From positions 3,934,001-3,998,000 of the forward strand of contig NZ_CP126106.1 in NCBI RefSeq assembly GCF_030123325.1: DNA of 64,000 bases, given 5' to 3'. The stretch's first letter is position 1. Each line of letters begins with the position of its first letter. The stretch is from Peribacillus simplex (lineage in GTDB: Bacteria > Bacillota > Bacilli > Bacillales > DSM-1321). The notes under the pieces are model-generated. The model did no database searches, was not told where the DNA came from, and saw only the letters and a program-made list of their open reading frames with translations. Both the position numbers and the translations under genes were made by a program. Of this stretch, positions 62,326 through 64,000 are shown in pieces.

Positions 62326-63261
62326 CTATATTTTTCTAGTTTTATATCTGTATAAATCATAGAATTTTAATATATAATATTTGCTTAATAACGCACTTTT
62401 AATAAGGTTCATTACTCCTCTTATTTTGAAACCTTTTTTATTCATTTCCAGTCCTTGATTAAATCGATATGAAGCCATATTAAATTTAGTGTTTTCACTA
62501 TTTGTAGCTATTTTTTTTGATTCTAATTTCATTTTTTCTACGTCATTATTATTTTCTATTTTCCCTTGCCTATATAATTTTGATAATCCTCGCATATTCA
62601 AATATTGATTTAAAGCATTAGATCTGGATATGCTATTTTTTCTTATTCTATACAATAATGTACTTTTATTTATTTTGCCGATTTTAAAACCAAAATTTAA
62701 AGCTCTAAGAGAAAAATCATAATCCTCACAATAATTAATATCCCTATATCCAGATAAAGTGCTATATATTTCTTTCTTTAATAACCAAGTAGGATGGTTT
62801 GATATATTTAGTATTTCTAATGCATTTTTAACTTGTATATAATCTAACTCATTTTTCCTAGATTCATATAATTGATGACCATCTTCATCTATGTAAACTA
62901 CATTAGAAAAGACAAAATCTAGACTATTCTCCTCTAAATACTTTTTTTGAGTTTCAAATCTTTCTTTTAATGATATATCGTCAGCATCCATTCTTGCTAT
63001 ATATTTTCCTTTGCAATGACTTAATGCATAGTTTAGACTTCCTACCAACCCTATATTTTCTTCATTTAATAATATTTGGATTCTACTGTCTTTAAGTTTA
63101 TATGAAATAAGCAAATCTCTTAAACTAATATTTTCAGGATTATCAAGTACAATTATAAATTCGAAATTTGTATACGTTTGATTTAAAATAGAATCGATAC
63201 TTTGAGTAACAATTTCAACATCCTCATTGTATGTGCTCATGATTACAGAAACCAGATCCAC
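62326..63261 (-). CDS. Family 2 glycosyltransferase
   Basis: About 311 residues. GT-A fold with VSVIMSTYNEDVEIV at the start, the nucleotide-sugar loop near YALSHCKGKYIARMDADD (metal-binding DADD near residue 92) and the acceptor motif CEDYDFSLRA near 178. The GTG at 63261 has AAGGAGG eight bases upstream; the longer frame has no site. Probably adds a sugar to the repeat unit made in this region. Confidence 0.9.
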   Translation of the reverse strand: MDLVSVIMSTYNEDVEIVTQSIDSILNQTYTNFEFIIVLDNPENISLRDLLISYKLKDSRIQILLNEENIGLVGSLNYALSHCKGKYIARMDADDISLKERFETQKKYLEENSLDFVFSNVVYIDEDGHQLYESRKNELDYIQVKNALEILNISNHPTWLLKKEIYSTLSGYRDINYCEDYDFSLRALNFGFKIGKINKSTLLYRIRKNSISRSNALNQYLNMRGLSKLYRQGKIENNNDVEKMKLESKKIATNSENTKFNMASYRFNQGLEMNKKGFKIRGVMNLIKSALLSKYYILKFYDLYRYKTRKI

Positions 63262-63430
63262 CAAATTCGCCTCCTTAAGCATCGGTAGTCGTATCAAATA
63301 TATTTGTATTTAGTGCTGCTATAATTAAGATTTGAACATTTTTAAAAATGAATAAAAAAACACTTTTTAGTTGCCCATAAATAAGGGCTTTTTTGATCTT
63401 ATTTAAATGTAGGCATAATAAAGACACTAA

Positions 63431-64000
63431 TTATTCAATCTTTGCATAAACATTTTTTATCACATATATAAGTAGAATATAAAAGCTTTCAACCTCAATG
63501 CCATTAATCGACATATAACCAATAGCCATACAAAGAAATGGAAGCCATACAACTAGGCTTGGTTTTTTTTTGAAATTATTAACTTTTTCCATATTAAACA
63601 GTACACATACGTAAAAAGCAAACAAGATAGACCCAATAATCCCCCACGACACCAATAATTCCATAACAATATTATGTGCATAGATGTTAGTATCATGGCC
63701 AGTTCGAAGATAGTACTTTTGAATCCCAACACCAAATAGCATCTGAACAGGGTGAGATAGTAGAAAGTTAATATAGTGTTCTAAAATTACATCTCTATTA
63801 CTAGTAAGTGACGATAAATCACTCGAAGTAGTAAACCTAGAAAATATTAGAGTTATATTATTTATAATTGTATTAAGATAAAATACACTAGAAGATGCTG
63901 CTATGGCTATCAAACCAAACAAAAATCTTCTATGCCTAGAATATTTCTCAAGTGATAAAACAGCACTCAATAGGTAAATAATCATCACAAAACAAAATAC
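63431..64000 (-). CDS. O-antigen ligase/polymerase-like membrane protein (5' end outside window)
   Basis: 190 codons are visible and the frame runs open through the right edge. Several hydrophobic helices surround an extracellular loop with NRDVILEHYINFLLSHPVQ and GHDTNIYAHNIVMELLVSWG, the pattern of Wzy/O-antigen ligase proteins, where the AHN motif is usual. Likely polymerises the exopolysaccharide repeat. Confidence 0.82.
   Translation of the reverse strand, partial: VFCFVMIIYLLSAVLSLEKYSRHRRFLFGLIAIAASSSVFYLNTIINNITLIFSRFTTSSDLSSLTSNRDVILEHYINFLLSHPVQMLFGVGIQKYYLRTGHDTNIYAHNIVMELLVSWGIIGSILFAFYVCVLFNMEKVNNFKKKPSLVVWLPFLCMAIGYMSINGIEVESFYILLIYVIKNVYAKIE

Noticed and set aside
63361..63390. 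GCCC/GGGC hairpin followed by T residues on the plus strand
   Set aside because: No plus-strand gene ends nearby, and on the minus strand the T-run is absent; too weak to call a terminator.

Overview
The window looks like the chromosome of an endospore-forming Bacillaceae species, probably Peribacillus-like. The basis is a complete pro-sigma-K gene, sda, yrzI- and yrzQ-type small genes, GGAGG-type ribosome sites with frequent TTG/GTG starts, and a long block in the same order as the B. subtilis yrh-yrr-yrv region. The genus is an inference from general resemblance; no search was run.

Positions 1-6000 hold yqeH (cut by the left edge), yqeG, the DnaA-box-controlled checkpoint gene sda, divergent psd and pssA for phosphatidylethanolamine synthesis, an M3 oligoendopeptidase and two small membrane proteins. 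Positions 6000-8400 hold sigK and several very small genes (a Gly/Tyr/Cys-rich membrane protein, yrzI, peptides of 31 and 54 residues).

Positions 8100-37250 are core genome, nearly all on the minus strand. They cover sulfur recycling (yrrT-mtnN-mccA-mccB-yrhC, with the likely repressor gene cymR at 35 kb), cell wall (pbpI, mltG), greA and udk, tRNA wobble-uridine modification (trmR-trhP1-trhP2 and the mnmA-yrvO pair), the yrzB-yqgF-ireB-alaS block with an alanine T-box, yrrI, yrzQ, yrzR, yrrD, a LemA/TPM pair, recD2, a TPR protein and rarA. Three copies of a GC-rich dispersed repeat lie between genes; the two long ones have MITE-like inverted ends.

From 37.3 kb the window is accessory and visibly AT-rich. 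It holds two tandem Ser/Glu-rich repeat proteins, an LCP cell-wall ligase, and many tiny genes. Among the tiny genes is a SinI-like anti-repressor directly behind a c-di-GMP-I (GEMM) riboswitch. An isolated second-type purF stands at 43.9 kb, flanked by eroded pieces of a lasso transporter gene and copies of small lasso-associated genes.

Positions 46.0-52.3 kb are a paeninodin-type lasso peptide cluster. In transcription order it has a 41-aa conserved small protein, cyclase C, precursor A, HPr-kinase-like tailoring kinase K, recognition protein B1, peptidase B2 and ABC exporter D. The precursor has Thr at -2, a Gly1-Asp9 ring and a C-terminal Ser, the expected target of K. A NTP_transf_5-family nucleotidyltransferase (55.7 kb), also typical of such clusters, sits between two paralogous beta-helix proteins.

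The right end (59.4-64.0 kb) is an exopolysaccharide region: galE, a MurJ/MATE-type flippase, a GT2 glycosyltransferase and an O-antigen polymerase-like protein cut by the right edge. The SinI/c-di-GMP switch, LCP ligase, beta-helix proteins and polysaccharide genes together suggest a surface and biofilm island; this is inference.
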